Positions 26,787 to 33,977 of a stretch of DNA of 42,072 nucleotides are shown in pieces. This DNA comes from an uncultured Planctomycetales bacterium (lineage in GTDB: Bacteria; Planctomycetota; Planctomycetia; Pirellulales; Thermoguttaceae), in contig CAMNJU010000005.1 in assembly GCA_946541595.1 (NCBI GenBank), positions 1 through 42,072 of the forward strand. Reading direction: 5' to 3'. Made by a program: the position numbers and the translations under genes. Position 1 is the stretch's first letter. Each line of letters opens with the position of its first letter. The notes under the pieces were generated by a model. It had not been told where the DNA came from, did not search any database, and was given only the letters and a program-made list of their open reading frames with translations.

Positions 26787-27797
26787 ATGCGTCTAACACA
26801 AATTTCAGAAAGCCGTTTCGATAAATTTGGCCGATTGGCGTTTTGGAGCGATTTGAAGCAGGGATGGGTTCTGGTCTCCGACCTTATGCGATTCGACGAC
26901 GACAGCGACGCTTCCTATATCTGCCTGTCAGAAGTTTTGGATTGGACGGCCTTTCAGAAAATGTTCGCGAATTCCCAGCCGGAAGACGAATATGTCGACG
27001 AAGAGGAGGACGAGGACGGAGTGTTCTCGGCGAATAACGAACGCTTTCTTACCCTGAGTCTACTTCAGCAGAAGATCGACGAGTTCGAGCGTTCGGGAGA
27101 CGGCGACGTCGCCGTGTACAGACCGGGCGTCGATTCCTCGCGTTATGCTCAGCTTTTTTCGTCTACGGAAAAGATTCTTTGCGTTGGGCTCAATTACGCA
27201 GATCACGCAAAAGAATTTGGCGATCCGCTGCCGGAGGAGCCCGTCATTTTTAATAAGGCCCCAAGCGCGCTCAATTTCTGCGGCGAAGGTATCGTTATTC
27301 CATCCGTTTCCAAGCGAGTTGATTACGAGGGCGAACTCGTCGTCGTTATTGGACAGGAGGGGCGCGATATTCCAGAGGATTGCGCTATGGACTATGTCGC
27401 CGGATATTGCTGCGGAAACGACGTTTCCGCGCGCGATTGGCAAAAGGACAAACCTGCCAGGCAGTGGTTCCTTGGAAAATCGTTTGACACCTTTGCCGTC
27501 GTAGGTCCTTGCTTTGTAACCTCGGATGAAGTTGGCGATCCGAATAACTTAAAAATTGAAACAAGGTTGAACGGGCAGACAATGCAGTCTTCCAATACCG
27601 ACCGTTTCATTTTTAGAATAGAGCGCCTGATATCGTATCTTTCGCAAGTTATGACGTTAAAGGTTGGCGATCTAATCTTTACGGGCACTCCAAACGGAGT
27701 AGGGGACGCGCGCCGACCGCCCGTCTACTTGAAGAGAGGCGACGAAATTGTCGTCGAAATTGAAAAAGTCGGCGTACTGACTAATCCAATTGAGTAA
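26787..27797 (+). CDS. Fumarylacetoacetate hydrolase (FAH) family enzyme
   Basis: A 336-residue protein. The C-terminal two thirds are the FAH fold, whose members hydrolyse or decarboxylate beta-diketo acids with a divalent metal. Visible are GLNYADHAKEFG, the metal ligands in YEGELVVVIG (two Glu) and the Asp in GNDVSARDWQ, then KSFDTFAVVGP and TGTPNGVG. The substrate cannot be read from sequence; aromatic or sugar-acid breakdown products are likely. The N-terminal domain (about 110 residues) carries an unusual acidic insertion, EDEYVDEEEDEDG. The track starts at 26586, but AAGGAG 8-9 bases before the ATG at 26787 and the promoter at 26721 place the start there. Confidence 0.88.
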   Translation: MRLTQISESRFDKFGRLAFWSDLKQGWVLVSDLMRFDDDSDASYICLSEVLDWTAFQKMFANSQPEDEYVDEEEDEDGVFSANNERFLTLSLLQQKIDEFERSGDGDVAVYRPGVDSSRYAQLFSSTEKILCVGLNYADHAKEFGDPLPEEPVIFNKAPSALNFCGEGIVIPSVSKRVDYEGELVVVIGQEGRDIPEDCAMDYVAGYCCGNDVSARDWQKDKPARQWFLGKSFDTFAVVGPCFVTSDEVGDPNNLKIETRLNGQTMQSSNTDRFIFRIERLISYLSQVMTLKVGDLIFTGTPNGVGDARRPPVYLKRGDEIVVEIEKVGVLTNPIE

Positions 27798-27803
27798 AAC
27801 TTT

Positions 27804-27812
27804 TGTTATAAT
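27804..27812 (+). promoter_or_regulatory. Extended -10 promoter for the DtxR-family gene
   Basis: TGTTATAAT is an exact extended -10 element (TGN followed by TATAAT), starting right after the FAH gene stop. There is no good -35, as is usual for extended -10 promoters. Initiation near 27819 gives a leader of about 90 nt. Confidence 0.55.
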
Positions 27813-27825
27813 TGCGGCGTCGAGA

Positions 27826-27860
27826 TTTGAAGTTTGTTCTTTGAAAGAACGGATTTCAAA
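27826..27860. promoter_or_regulatory. Symmetric dyad in the DtxR-family leader, possible operator
   Basis: GTTCTTT and AAAGAAC flank a single central G (27836-27850), and TTTGAA and TTCAAA lie at equal distances on either side (27826-27831 and 27855-27860). The whole 35-bp element is centred on 27843, about 25 bases after the expected transcription start. The position suits a repressor site, possibly for the gene's own product; this is inference. Confidence 0.5.
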
Positions 27861-27907
27861 GATTTCGTTATTTATTTGGTTTTTTGAAAAGGCGAAGAGG
27901 GCTCTTC

Positions 27908-28681
27908 ATGGAAGATTCCCATGATTTAACCCAGAGTCTTGAAGACTACTTGGAAGCGATTTATAAACTGAGCGAAACTGGGAAACCGATTCGCGGCAGC
28001 GTTATTGCCGACCAACTCAACGTTAAACGCCCTTCGGTAACGAGCGCGTTGCGTTCGTTGGAAGAGAAGGGCTTGATCGTTTATCAGCCGTACGTGCCCA
28101 TTTCGCTGACAGAAAACGGAATAAAAGAAGCTAAAAAGATTATACGCCGTCACAAGGCGATGGAAATTTTTTTAGAGCGCGTTTTAGGAGTCGACGGCCA
28201 GAGCTCTAAAAACGAGGCGTGTCGGCTTGAGCATGCGATGAGCGACGAAGTTACGACGCGGTTGGTCGAGTTCGTGGAATTTATCGACAGTTGTCCTCGC
28301 GTCGGCGCGTCCCTGTTCCGACGTTCCGACTACCATTGCCGCGACAAGAATAACGATCAGTATTGCGCGATGTGCATTCACGGTTGTCTTGACGAAATCG
28401 TCCATTCGGGCCGAACCGTCGATCTTTCCGGCGTTCACCTTGAGGCCAAACCGCTAAGCGAGGTATATGGCGACCATCAAACGTTCATTTTAGTGCAAGT
28501 CGCAGACGAATTGCAGGAGAAATCTGAATATCCTTCGGTTCATTGGCGGCCCAATAAAACGCTGCACATTATCCCGAGCGAAAATGATCAACAGTTCGGG
28601 CTTGGAGTGCAGATTGACGGGAAAAACTACGCTGTTTCTCAGGAAGACGCCGCTAAAATTGAAGTGCTTCCCTGCGAATAG
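27908..28681 (+). CDS. DtxR/MntR-family metal-dependent repressor
   Basis: A 257-residue transcription factor. The N-terminal winged helix starts LTQSLEDYLEAIYKL and continues with IRGSVIADQLNVKRPSVTSALRSLEEKGL, typical of iron- or manganese-responsive DtxR/MntR repressors. The dimerisation and metal-binding domain has EACRLEHAMSDEV, containing the usual Cys-x-x-Glu-His ligands. A short Cys/His-rich piece follows (HCRDKNNDQYCAMCIHGC), and the C-terminal 80 residues look like the FeoA/SH3-like domain. It probably represses metal-uptake genes when Fe or Mn is plentiful; no such genes are adjacent. I use the ATG at 27908 with AGAGGG upstream rather than the TTG at 27884. Confidence 0.9.
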   Translation: MEDSHDLTQSLEDYLEAIYKLSETGKPIRGSVIADQLNVKRPSVTSALRSLEEKGLIVYQPYVPISLTENGIKEAKKIIRRHKAMEIFLERVLGVDGQSSKNEACRLEHAMSDEVTTRLVEFVEFIDSCPRVGASLFRRSDYHCRDKNNDQYCAMCIHGCLDEIVHSGRTVDLSGVHLEAKPLSEVYGDHQTFILVQVADELQEKSEYPSVHWRPNKTLHIIPSENDQQFGLGVQIDGKNYAVSQEDAAKIEVLPCE

Positions 28682-28702
28682 ACGCGGATCTGCAAACAAT
28701 AA

Positions 28703-28744
28703 AAAACGCCGTGCGGAAACATGTTTTCGCACGGCGTTTTATTA
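28703..28744. terminator. Strong bidirectional terminator
   Basis: AAAACGCCGTGCG pairs with CGCACGGCGTTTT and the pairing continues inward through GAAA/TTTT to a 4-nt CATG loop. T-rich sequence follows on both strands. It serves the DtxR-family gene and the convergent HTH-EIIA gene. Confidence 0.92.
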
Positions 28745-28796
28745 TTGCAAGACGTTTATCGGCGCCCATGGCGCGATCCGAACTGTTTTTCGGAAC

Positions 28797-29498
28797 TTAA
28801 TCGAGTTCTCTTTCTGCTTTGGCCAGCAGGTCGCATATCGACATGGGGTCGGGGCATTGGCGCAATTCGTCGAGAAAACCGGGCGTCTTGAGTATTCTGG
28901 AAAGCTTGGCGAGCGCACGAAGATGGATCGCTTGCGTTTCGCAGCATAAGAGAAAGAACACGTCGGTCAAGCCGTCGAAGCCTCCGCCAAACGGAACCGG
29001 GCGCGAGGCGATGGCCAACGCTAAAAAGTTTTCCGAAATGACGCCCGTTTGGGGACATTGCGGGTGAAGAATTGCGACTCCGCAACCCATTGCGGTCGAC
29101 CCCTTTTCTTCTCGTTCACGCAGAGCTTGAGCCATTGTTTCGGGATCCCAAAGTTTACCGACGCGTTCGCCTAATTTTACGATCTCGTTAATAATGGACG
29201 GTTTGGTTCTTGCCGGGAATTCGAGTTCAATAGATTCAGGGGAGAGCATTTCACTGAGCGTGAATTCTTCCTTTTCCAAGTCGGCACGGACAACGGCGTC
29301 CTCAAATTTAGACGTTTCCTCCGGGGTCATTCGAATCATTGCCTGCTCCATCCACAGAACAATGTCTTGACTCCCAAAGACCCATTCGCCCTGCACTTTT
29401 CTTCCCTTTAGGCTTCCGTTTTCGGCCAACTTTGTTAATTCTTTCTCGGAGCGTTTTAAGAATTTGGCCAACTCGCCCAGTTTGTAATAAGGTTCCAT
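28797..29498 (-). CDS. HTH-fused EIIA-Ntr-like (PtsN-type) regulatory protein
   Basis: A 233-residue protein. Residues 1-60 look like an excisionase/MerR-type helix-turn-helix (YYKLGELAKFLKRSEKEL, then GEWVFGSQDIVLWM). Residues 80-233 form a PTS EIIA domain of the fructose/nitrogen type: EREEKGSTAMGCGVAILHP, in which the His near 145 is the expected phosphorylation site, then VPFGGGFDGLTDVFFLL and IHLRALAKLSRIL. EIIA-Ntr proteins carry regulatory phosphate from PEP and affect potassium, nitrogen and sigma-54-linked functions. The track starts at 29621, but the domain begins at the ATG at 29498. No PTS permease is nearby; rpoN lies about 5 kb away. The terminator at 28703-28744 follows. Confidence 0.85.
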   Translation of the reverse strand: MEPYYKLGELAKFLKRSEKELTKLAENGSLKGRKVQGEWVFGSQDIVLWMEQAMIRMTPEETSKFEDAVVRADLEKEEFTLSEMLSPESIELEFPARTKPSIINEIVKLGERVGKLWDPETMAQALREREEKGSTAMGCGVAILHPQCPQTGVISENFLALAIASRPVPFGGGFDGLTDVFFLLCCETQAIHLRALAKLSRILKTPGFLDELRQCPDPMSICDLLAKAERELD

Positions 29499-29732
29499 TT
29501 CAGATCTTTCTTTCTTAGAGACTGCGGTGGGAACTAGAGAGTTCACGCCTGCCGTAATAACGCGGATGCGTTCATTTAGCGCGTTCGCAGCGCCAAAAAT
29601 ATGCAAGTAACCTAAGCTCATGTATTGTAGCGCCGTTATCCAATTTGAAAAGAGAGAAATTTTTTCTTAACGGAAACTTGCGTGGCTCTTTTAAAAGAAA
29701 TGCAAAGAAGCGATTGCGCCGCGGCGAGAGAT

Positions 29733-29763
29733 AAAAAAAGGAGGGCCTTTCGACCCCCCCTCT
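29733..29763 (-). terminator. Probable terminator after the TolC-like gene
   Basis: On the minus strand GAGGGG-type bases pair with CCCTCC over six pairs, followed by TTTTTTT. The stem is short and the C-run allows several registers. Confidence 0.55.
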
Positions 29764-29791
29764 GGGACAATTCGTGATAGACTACCTCGGA

Positions 29792-31876
29792 TCAAAACGC
29801 GTTAGGCGCGGGTTCCAAGATTTCCGGAAGGCCGGATTGGTAGCTTCCGACAGGATTCGTCGACTGGTAGTTCTGGAAAGGCTGGCTTTCCGGAGCAGTT
29901 GCGGGAGCCTGTGAATTCTGGACGTCGTAAGGAACAGCGGTAGTAACGGTAGGATCCGTACCTTGGATTTGCGGATACGCGCCTCGGCTTACGACTTGCG
30001 GCGACGTGAACGCGTAGTTGACGTATTTGCCGGCGTCTCGTTCGCGCGCTCTGCGCCAAGCGTCGAAGTAAGCTTTATTGGGCCAAGGACCTTCGGCAAG
30101 GGTTACGCCGTTGTATTCAAGCAAGGAACCTTTGCGGTAGTTCAAGTTGACGATCGCGACGTTGTAGTCGATTACGGTGCGATAGTAACGGGTTTCCGCG
30201 TCGGCGAGTTCCTGTTGCGCCTGCAAAACTTCGTACAGCGTCGTTTTATTGAGCAAGAAGGAGGCGTCGACGGCGCGAACTTGCTTGCGAGCGGCGCGAA
30301 GAACGGCAAGGTAATCTTCGATGAGTCGGTAGTAACGTTCAACGTCGCGGTAGAGATCGCTCAGGTTGTGCACGAGTTCGAGCTCTTGCTCTTGCAGGAT
30401 TGCACGTTCGCGAGCCAGTGCGAGTTCCGCGTTGCGGACGGCGGCCATTTCACGGCGGAAACCGAGCGTGACCGACGTGGTGATCCCAAGACCCCAGTTC
30501 TGATAGTCGCCCTTTGTCATGCTGCCGAAGGCGTTGCTTTTCTTATTGCTCGAATCGATGAGGTCGTGTCCGATTCCGTGGAAACGGTAGAGACCTTCCA
30601 AGTCGACTTGCGGTTTGAGGTAGTTGCGCTGCGCAATGAGTTCGAGTTCGCGTTTTTTGACGGTCCACTTCTGTTTGCGGAGTTCAGGAGCGCGAGCCAA
30701 ACCTTCGGCGACAATTTCGTCCCAAACGTACTTGACCTTAGCGACCGTGGGTTCGTCGGTCGGCTTGATGAGACGGCCGTCGGACGGCGCGATACCGATC
30801 ATATAACGGAGCGTTTGTTCCGTCTTGTAGAGGTTGCTCTGAGCTTCTTCCGCGGAGACTCTGAACGATTGATAGTTCTTTTCAGCCTGCGCTACGTTCT
30901 GAACGATACCTTGTTCACGACCGATACCCTGCTGCGCGGAAACGTTGCGCCAGGATTTGAGAGCCGCTTCGTAACCGGCGACTGCCGCGCTTAGATTGCG
31001 ATAAGCGAAGTAGAGGTTCCAGTAGGTTTCTTCAATGTCTTGGAGCGTATTGCGAACGCCCATCTCGAAATCGACGAGCGCGATATCCGTATTGATGCGC
31101 GCGATGACGACGCCGTTGCTGTAACCCATCTGGGCGTTAGGGCCGGCGATGCGGTTGAATTCGACTCCCGCGCCGCGGAATAACGGTTGGGTGAAACCGG
31201 CTTCAACATAGCTGGTCCACGCCGATCGCCAGAGCCGACTGTTCGCGTCGTTCCAGTCGTAGCCAAAGCCCGCGCTCGCATAAACGTTTCCGCCCGTGGC
31301 GACGGTCTTCGACAATGTGCTTTGGAACGTGCCCGTATCGGAGCGAGTGCCTACGCTGTCTTGGTAAGAAGGCGTGTAGTTGCGCCCCAAGTCGGCCTTT
31401 TGCCAAGAGGACGTCGTGTTCCAGACCGCGTCGAATGCGGAAAGCGCCGCTTGAACGCCCGCGCTCGGATTCGATTCAACAATTGCCGGATCCCAAACGG
31501 TCGTGGCCGCGCCGGGAGAGGCAAGGAGAAGGGTGGGGGTGCCGCTAATTCCGTTCGGTCCGAAGTTTACGCCGCTGAGTTGGCGGAGGACTTTGCTGTT
31601 TTCCAAAGCCATTTGACGCACTTCGTCCAGTGAGAGAAGCCATTCTTCTTTCGGATCAGGATTATCCAGCGTTAAAGGGGCGAGCGTGTTCCTTACGTCG
31701 TCAAGCGACGGCACGCATTCGTCCGGATATTCGATTTTAGTTTGCTGAGCAATATACTTGCTCTGAGCGTTTCCTCGCGGATGGAGGAATTTTGGCTGTT
31801 GCGGTTGGCATCCTGCCATTACCGCGCCAAGTAACACGCTTATGACGAGTGTTTTGAGGGTTAGGTGTCGATTCAT
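29792..31876 (-). CDS. TolC-family outer membrane efflux lipoprotein
   Basis: A 694-residue lipoprotein: the signal peptide ends in GAVMAGCQPQ, a good lipobox with Cys near 23. The TolC/OEP fold occupies about 75-600, with long helices such as VRNTLQDIEETYWNLYFAYR and the matching second half around LVHNLSDLYRDVERYYRLIEDY and ADAETRYYRTVIDYNVAIVNL. Such proteins trimerise as channels through the outer membrane and periplasm for RND, MFS or type I exporters. It is longer than most TolC proteins because of an N-terminal extension and a Pro/Gln-rich tail. No inner-membrane pump or adaptor gene is adjacent. The start has AGGGA upstream and a promoter about 100 bases away. Confidence 0.92.
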   Translation of the reverse strand: MNRHLTLKTLVISVLLGAVMAGCQPQQPKFLHPRGNAQSKYIAQQTKIEYPDECVPSLDDVRNTLAPLTLDNPDPKEEWLLSLDEVRQMALENSKVLRQLSGVNFGPNGISGTPTLLLASPGAATTVWDPAIVESNPSAGVQAALSAFDAVWNTTSSWQKADLGRNYTPSYQDSVGTRSDTGTFQSTLSKTVATGGNVYASAGFGYDWNDANSRLWRSAWTSYVEAGFTQPLFRGAGVEFNRIAGPNAQMGYSNGVVIARINTDIALVDFEMGVRNTLQDIEETYWNLYFAYRNLSAAVAGYEAALKSWRNVSAQQGIGREQGIVQNVAQAEKNYQSFRVSAEEAQSNLYKTEQTLRYMIGIAPSDGRLIKPTDEPTVAKVKYVWDEIVAEGLARAPELRKQKWTVKKRELELIAQRNYLKPQVDLEGLYRFHGIGHDLIDSSNKKSNAFGSMTKGDYQNWGLGITTSVTLGFRREMAAVRNAELALARERAILQEQELELVHNLSDLYRDVERYYRLIEDYLAVLRAARKQVRAVDASFLLNKTTLYEVLQAQQELADAETRYYRTVIDYNVAIVNLNYRKGSLLEYNGVTLAEGPWPNKAYFDAWRRARERDAGKYVNYAFTSPQVVSRGAYPQIQGTDPTVTTAVPYDVQNSQAPATAPESQPFQNYQSTNPVGSYQSGLPEILEPAPNAF

Positions 31877-31949
31877 TGGATTGTCCCTGTCCGATTAAAC
31901 GACTTAATTCCGAAAAGTTGAATGAAAAGTCTTAGCGGCAAAAGCCGAG

Positions 31950-31977
31950 GTATGCTTTTTTCAACTTGCAAGCATAC
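31950..31977. repeat. Inverted repeat at the TolC-like gene start site
   Basis: GTATGCTT (31950-31957) and its reverse complement AAGCATAC (31970-31977) are 12 bases apart. The right arm overlaps the -10 box and the expected transcription start near 31970. It could be an operator for a local regulator or a hairpin at the 5' end of the mRNA. Confidence 0.5.
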
Positions 31978-32004
31978 GATAGTGTTTTTTTAAACAAGTG
32001 TAAA
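31976..32004 (-). promoter_or_regulatory. Sigma-70-like promoter for the TolC-like gene
   Basis: On the minus strand TTTACA and TATCGT are separated by exactly 17 bases. Initiation near 31970 gives a leader of about 95 nt. Confidence 0.5.
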
Positions 32005-32258
32005 CGGCAAAATAGACAAATTCTATCTGTCCGTTAATTACGTTATCGTCCCTACATTCGGACTCTTTATTAGAAACTGAAAATTTTTAACTTTTTCTTC
32101 AGATTTTCTCAAGTTGAACGAAAAACACGAATCTTGAGTTTATTTGAGCGGAATATGAGAAGTAGAATATTCGTAGAATAGACAAGATGGAAAGCGTAGG
32201 AGTTTTAGCAAAAGAGAAAGAAAAGGGCGGCGGTAGTTTGAGCGCTTAATGAACAAGG

Positions 32259-32294
32259 GAAGACGCCCCAACGCGAGAGCGTCAAGGCGTCTTC
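32259..32294 (-). terminator. Hairpin after the DUF1080 gene
   Basis: GAAGACGCC pairs with GGCGTCTTC (9 bp), with an inner ACGC-GAGA-GCGT stem-loop. It lies about 28 bases past the DUF1080 stop. No clear run of T follows on the minus strand, so the terminator call is tentative. Confidence 0.5.
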
Positions 32295-32321
32295 ATATAC
32301 TGCCGCGAAACTGAACGAGTA

Positions 32322-33149
32322 TCAGTTGTAATAGTTCATGTGGTTTTGGCACGGAACGACATTGGAATCCGGAATCTCACGAATCCAAATGTTGCGGAAT
32401 TTGGTCGTGTTGTTGTGATCCTGAATGGAAATCGGTTCGCGATCGGCATGCGGCTGGTACTGCGGGGTGCGATGGAAGAAGGTGTCGCCTTTGATCGCCC
32501 AGTGATTCTGAACGACGCAGCCGTTGAGCAGAACGGTGATGTACGCGGGACGAATGACTTCGGCGACGAATTCGTTGCCGTTTTCATCTTTTTCCGTACG
32601 CAGAATCGGACGGGTGAAGATGATATCGTAGGTTTGCCATTCGGTCGGTTTCTTAACGCAGTTCACGTACGGCGGGAACTGCTTGTAGATCGAACCGCAC
32701 TGACCTTCAAAATACGTGGGATTTTCATAGGAATCAAGAACCTGGAGTTCATAGTGATTCATGAGGAAAATACCGCTGTTTCCGCGGCCTTGCCCCGTGG
32801 CGTTGGGATCCGTGACGGGCGGGCAGGCGAATTCGACGTGAAGCTGGCAGCTGCCGAACTTTTTCTTCGTAACGATCGAGCCGGAACGCGGCTTGCAAGT
32901 CAAGACGCCGTCGGCGACGTCCCAGTCTCCTCCTTCCCATTCGTCCAGATTGGCGCCGTCAAAGAGGACGATCGCGTCGGACGGCGCGTCGCGCGGGGTT
33001 TCGCCGGGAGTAACGATAGGCGGTTCCGCCCAGTCGATTCCCATACGGAAATCGCCGCCACGGAATTCGTGATCGTCTTGTGCGGAAACGAAGGAAGCAT
33101 AAGAGGCGACGCAGAGGCCGACCAAAGCGACCGTGAGAAAACGTTTCAT
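32322..33149 (-). CDS. Secreted DUF1080 (3-keto-disaccharide hydrolase-like) protein
   Basis: A 275-residue exported protein. The signal peptide MKRFLTVALVGLCVASYASFVSA is cleaved before QDD. The DUF1080 fold follows: IVLFDGANLDEWEGGDWDVADGVL, then KKFGSCQLHVEFACP, GNSGIFLM and YELQVLDSYENPTYFEGQ, ending in IQDHNNTTKFRNIWIREI. The family has a concanavalin/laminin-G-like fold, is greatly expanded in Planctomycetota, and some members hydrolyse 3-keto-glycosides. The partner dehydrogenase that makes 3-keto sugars is not in the window. The track uses a TTG at 33164, but GGAG at 33159-33162 lies 9 bases before the ATG at 33149, where the signal peptide begins. Confidence 0.9.
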   Translation of the reverse strand: MKRFLTVALVGLCVASYASFVSAQDDHEFRGGDFRMGIDWAEPPIVTPGETPRDAPSDAIVLFDGANLDEWEGGDWDVADGVLTCKPRSGSIVTKKKFGSCQLHVEFACPPVTDPNATGQGRGNSGIFLMNHYELQVLDSYENPTYFEGQCGSIYKQFPPYVNCVKKPTEWQTYDIIFTRPILRTEKDENGNEFVAEVIRPAYITVLLNGCVVQNHWAIKGDTFFHRTPQYQPHADREPISIQDHNNTTKFRNIWIREIPDSNVVPCQNHMNYYN

Positions 33150-33723
33150 AAGTAAATTCTCCAAATTATAAGGGTGTGCGTTGTGTAGACGCGTGGAGGA
33201 ATCGTCGCATTGAGCCGCGTGGACCGTTCTAAGATCGGTTCGCTATCGAGAGAAGGCGAAGAGCAAACGGCGTCGGCTGAACGACTAACGAGTATTATTA
33301 TTTCTGTTTTCAACTGAAAATCAAGCGCCTATTCCACATTTTCATTTACTTGTTGGATTGTGTGGGGTTGTACATGCAATGGGTTGGTAACTTATTGGTA
33401 TTATAAAAGATGTGTTTTATTGTTTGGGAATTTTACTTCAGAGTTGCGAACAGAGTGAGAAAAATGTCGATCTTCCTTTAATATTACGGGTAACATTATT
33501 GACTGTACTTTTATCATTTTCTCAAGCGCCCAGCGCTAAAAACGCGCAAGCGAATCATTTTCTTTTGAATAACCTCGGCGCCGGCCCTGACGATATTCCT
33601 TGAAAGAATCTTAAAGCATTTTTTTTCGTCGCCAATCGCGTTTATTTCTTTGATCGGCGTTATGCGGCTGAAGAACCGAACCGGAAATTTCTTATAAAAT
33701 TTGAAATTTTTCTTATGAATTTC

Positions 33724-33752
33724 TTGACTTTGATATTAATCCTTGTTAAAAA
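33724..33752 (+). promoter_or_regulatory. Possible promoter for the giant surface-protein gene
   Basis: TTGACT and TAAAAA are separated by 17 bases; the -35 matches the consensus at five positions and the -10 at four. Initiation near 33760 would give a leader of about 220 nt containing two small hairpins. Confidence 0.4.
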
Positions 33753-33843
33753 CAATTCACGAGTTGAGAACAGCTCGTTTCTCTTTTTTGAGAGGACGTT
33801 TGTTTTTTACGTTCGCGCGCGGACGTTGTATTTCTTTATCTTT

Positions 33844-33905
33844 CGAGACTTGACGCGAATTTATTTCGGCAGTCTCGTATTTTGAAACGACCGCATGATC
33901 GTTTC
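33844..33905 (+). repeat. Two small inverted repeats in the giant-gene leader
   Basis: CGAGACT (33844-33850) matches AGTCTCG (33871-33877), and GAAACGA (33884-33890) matches TCGTTTC (33899-33905); both are perfect 7-bp arms. They lie 70-135 bases before the ATG of the giant gene and could fold as tandem mRNA hairpins. Confidence 0.4.
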
Positions 33906-33964
33906 TCCGTTATACGCAAAGGTAAATACGCTGGATATGCGATAGATTCGTCACTGTTCGCCCC

Positions 33965-33970
33965 AAGGAG
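33965..33970 (+). promoter_or_regulatory. Ribosome binding site of the giant gene
   Basis: A perfect AAGGAG lies 7 bases before the ATG at 33978. Because the ORF is missing from the supplied track, this site is the main evidence for its start. Confidence 0.85.
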
Positions 33971-33977
33971 CCCTGTT

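Larger units (their letters stand above)
31877..32321. other. Gap between TolC-like and DUF1080 genes
   Basis: It contains the promoter of the TolC-like gene (31976-32004), an inverted repeat over its start point (31950-31977) and, near the DUF1080 stop, a hairpin at 32259-32294. Between 32005 and 32258 I see only AT-rich sequence with no gene. Confidence 0.55.
33150..33977. other. Divergent gap before the giant surface-protein gene
   Basis: This 828-base AT-rich region should hold promoters for both flanking genes. On the plus strand TTGACT and TAAAAA are 17 bases apart at 33724-33752. On the minus strand TTGATT is 18 bases from TAATAA near 33300-33335, a weak candidate for the DUF1080 gene. 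Two small inverted repeats lie in the presumed leader of the giant gene (33844-33877 and 33884-33905). The 63-codon track ORF at 33412-33603 has no recognisable protein and no good ribosome binding site. Confidence 0.45.

Noticed and set aside
25258-26799. 513-residue minus-strand ORF covering pgk
   Set aside because: It is exactly antisense to pgk, Arg/Asn/Val-rich and unlike any protein. The strong codon bias of pgk removes stops on the other strand.
29963-30994. 343-residue plus-strand ORF inside the TolC-like gene
   Set aside because: The minus-strand protein has a lipobox and clear TolC helices; the plus-strand product is not recognisable.
32340-33155. 271-residue plus-strand ORF inside the DUF1080 gene
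   Set aside because: It is antisense to a well-supported secreted DUF1080 protein with its own ribosome binding site.
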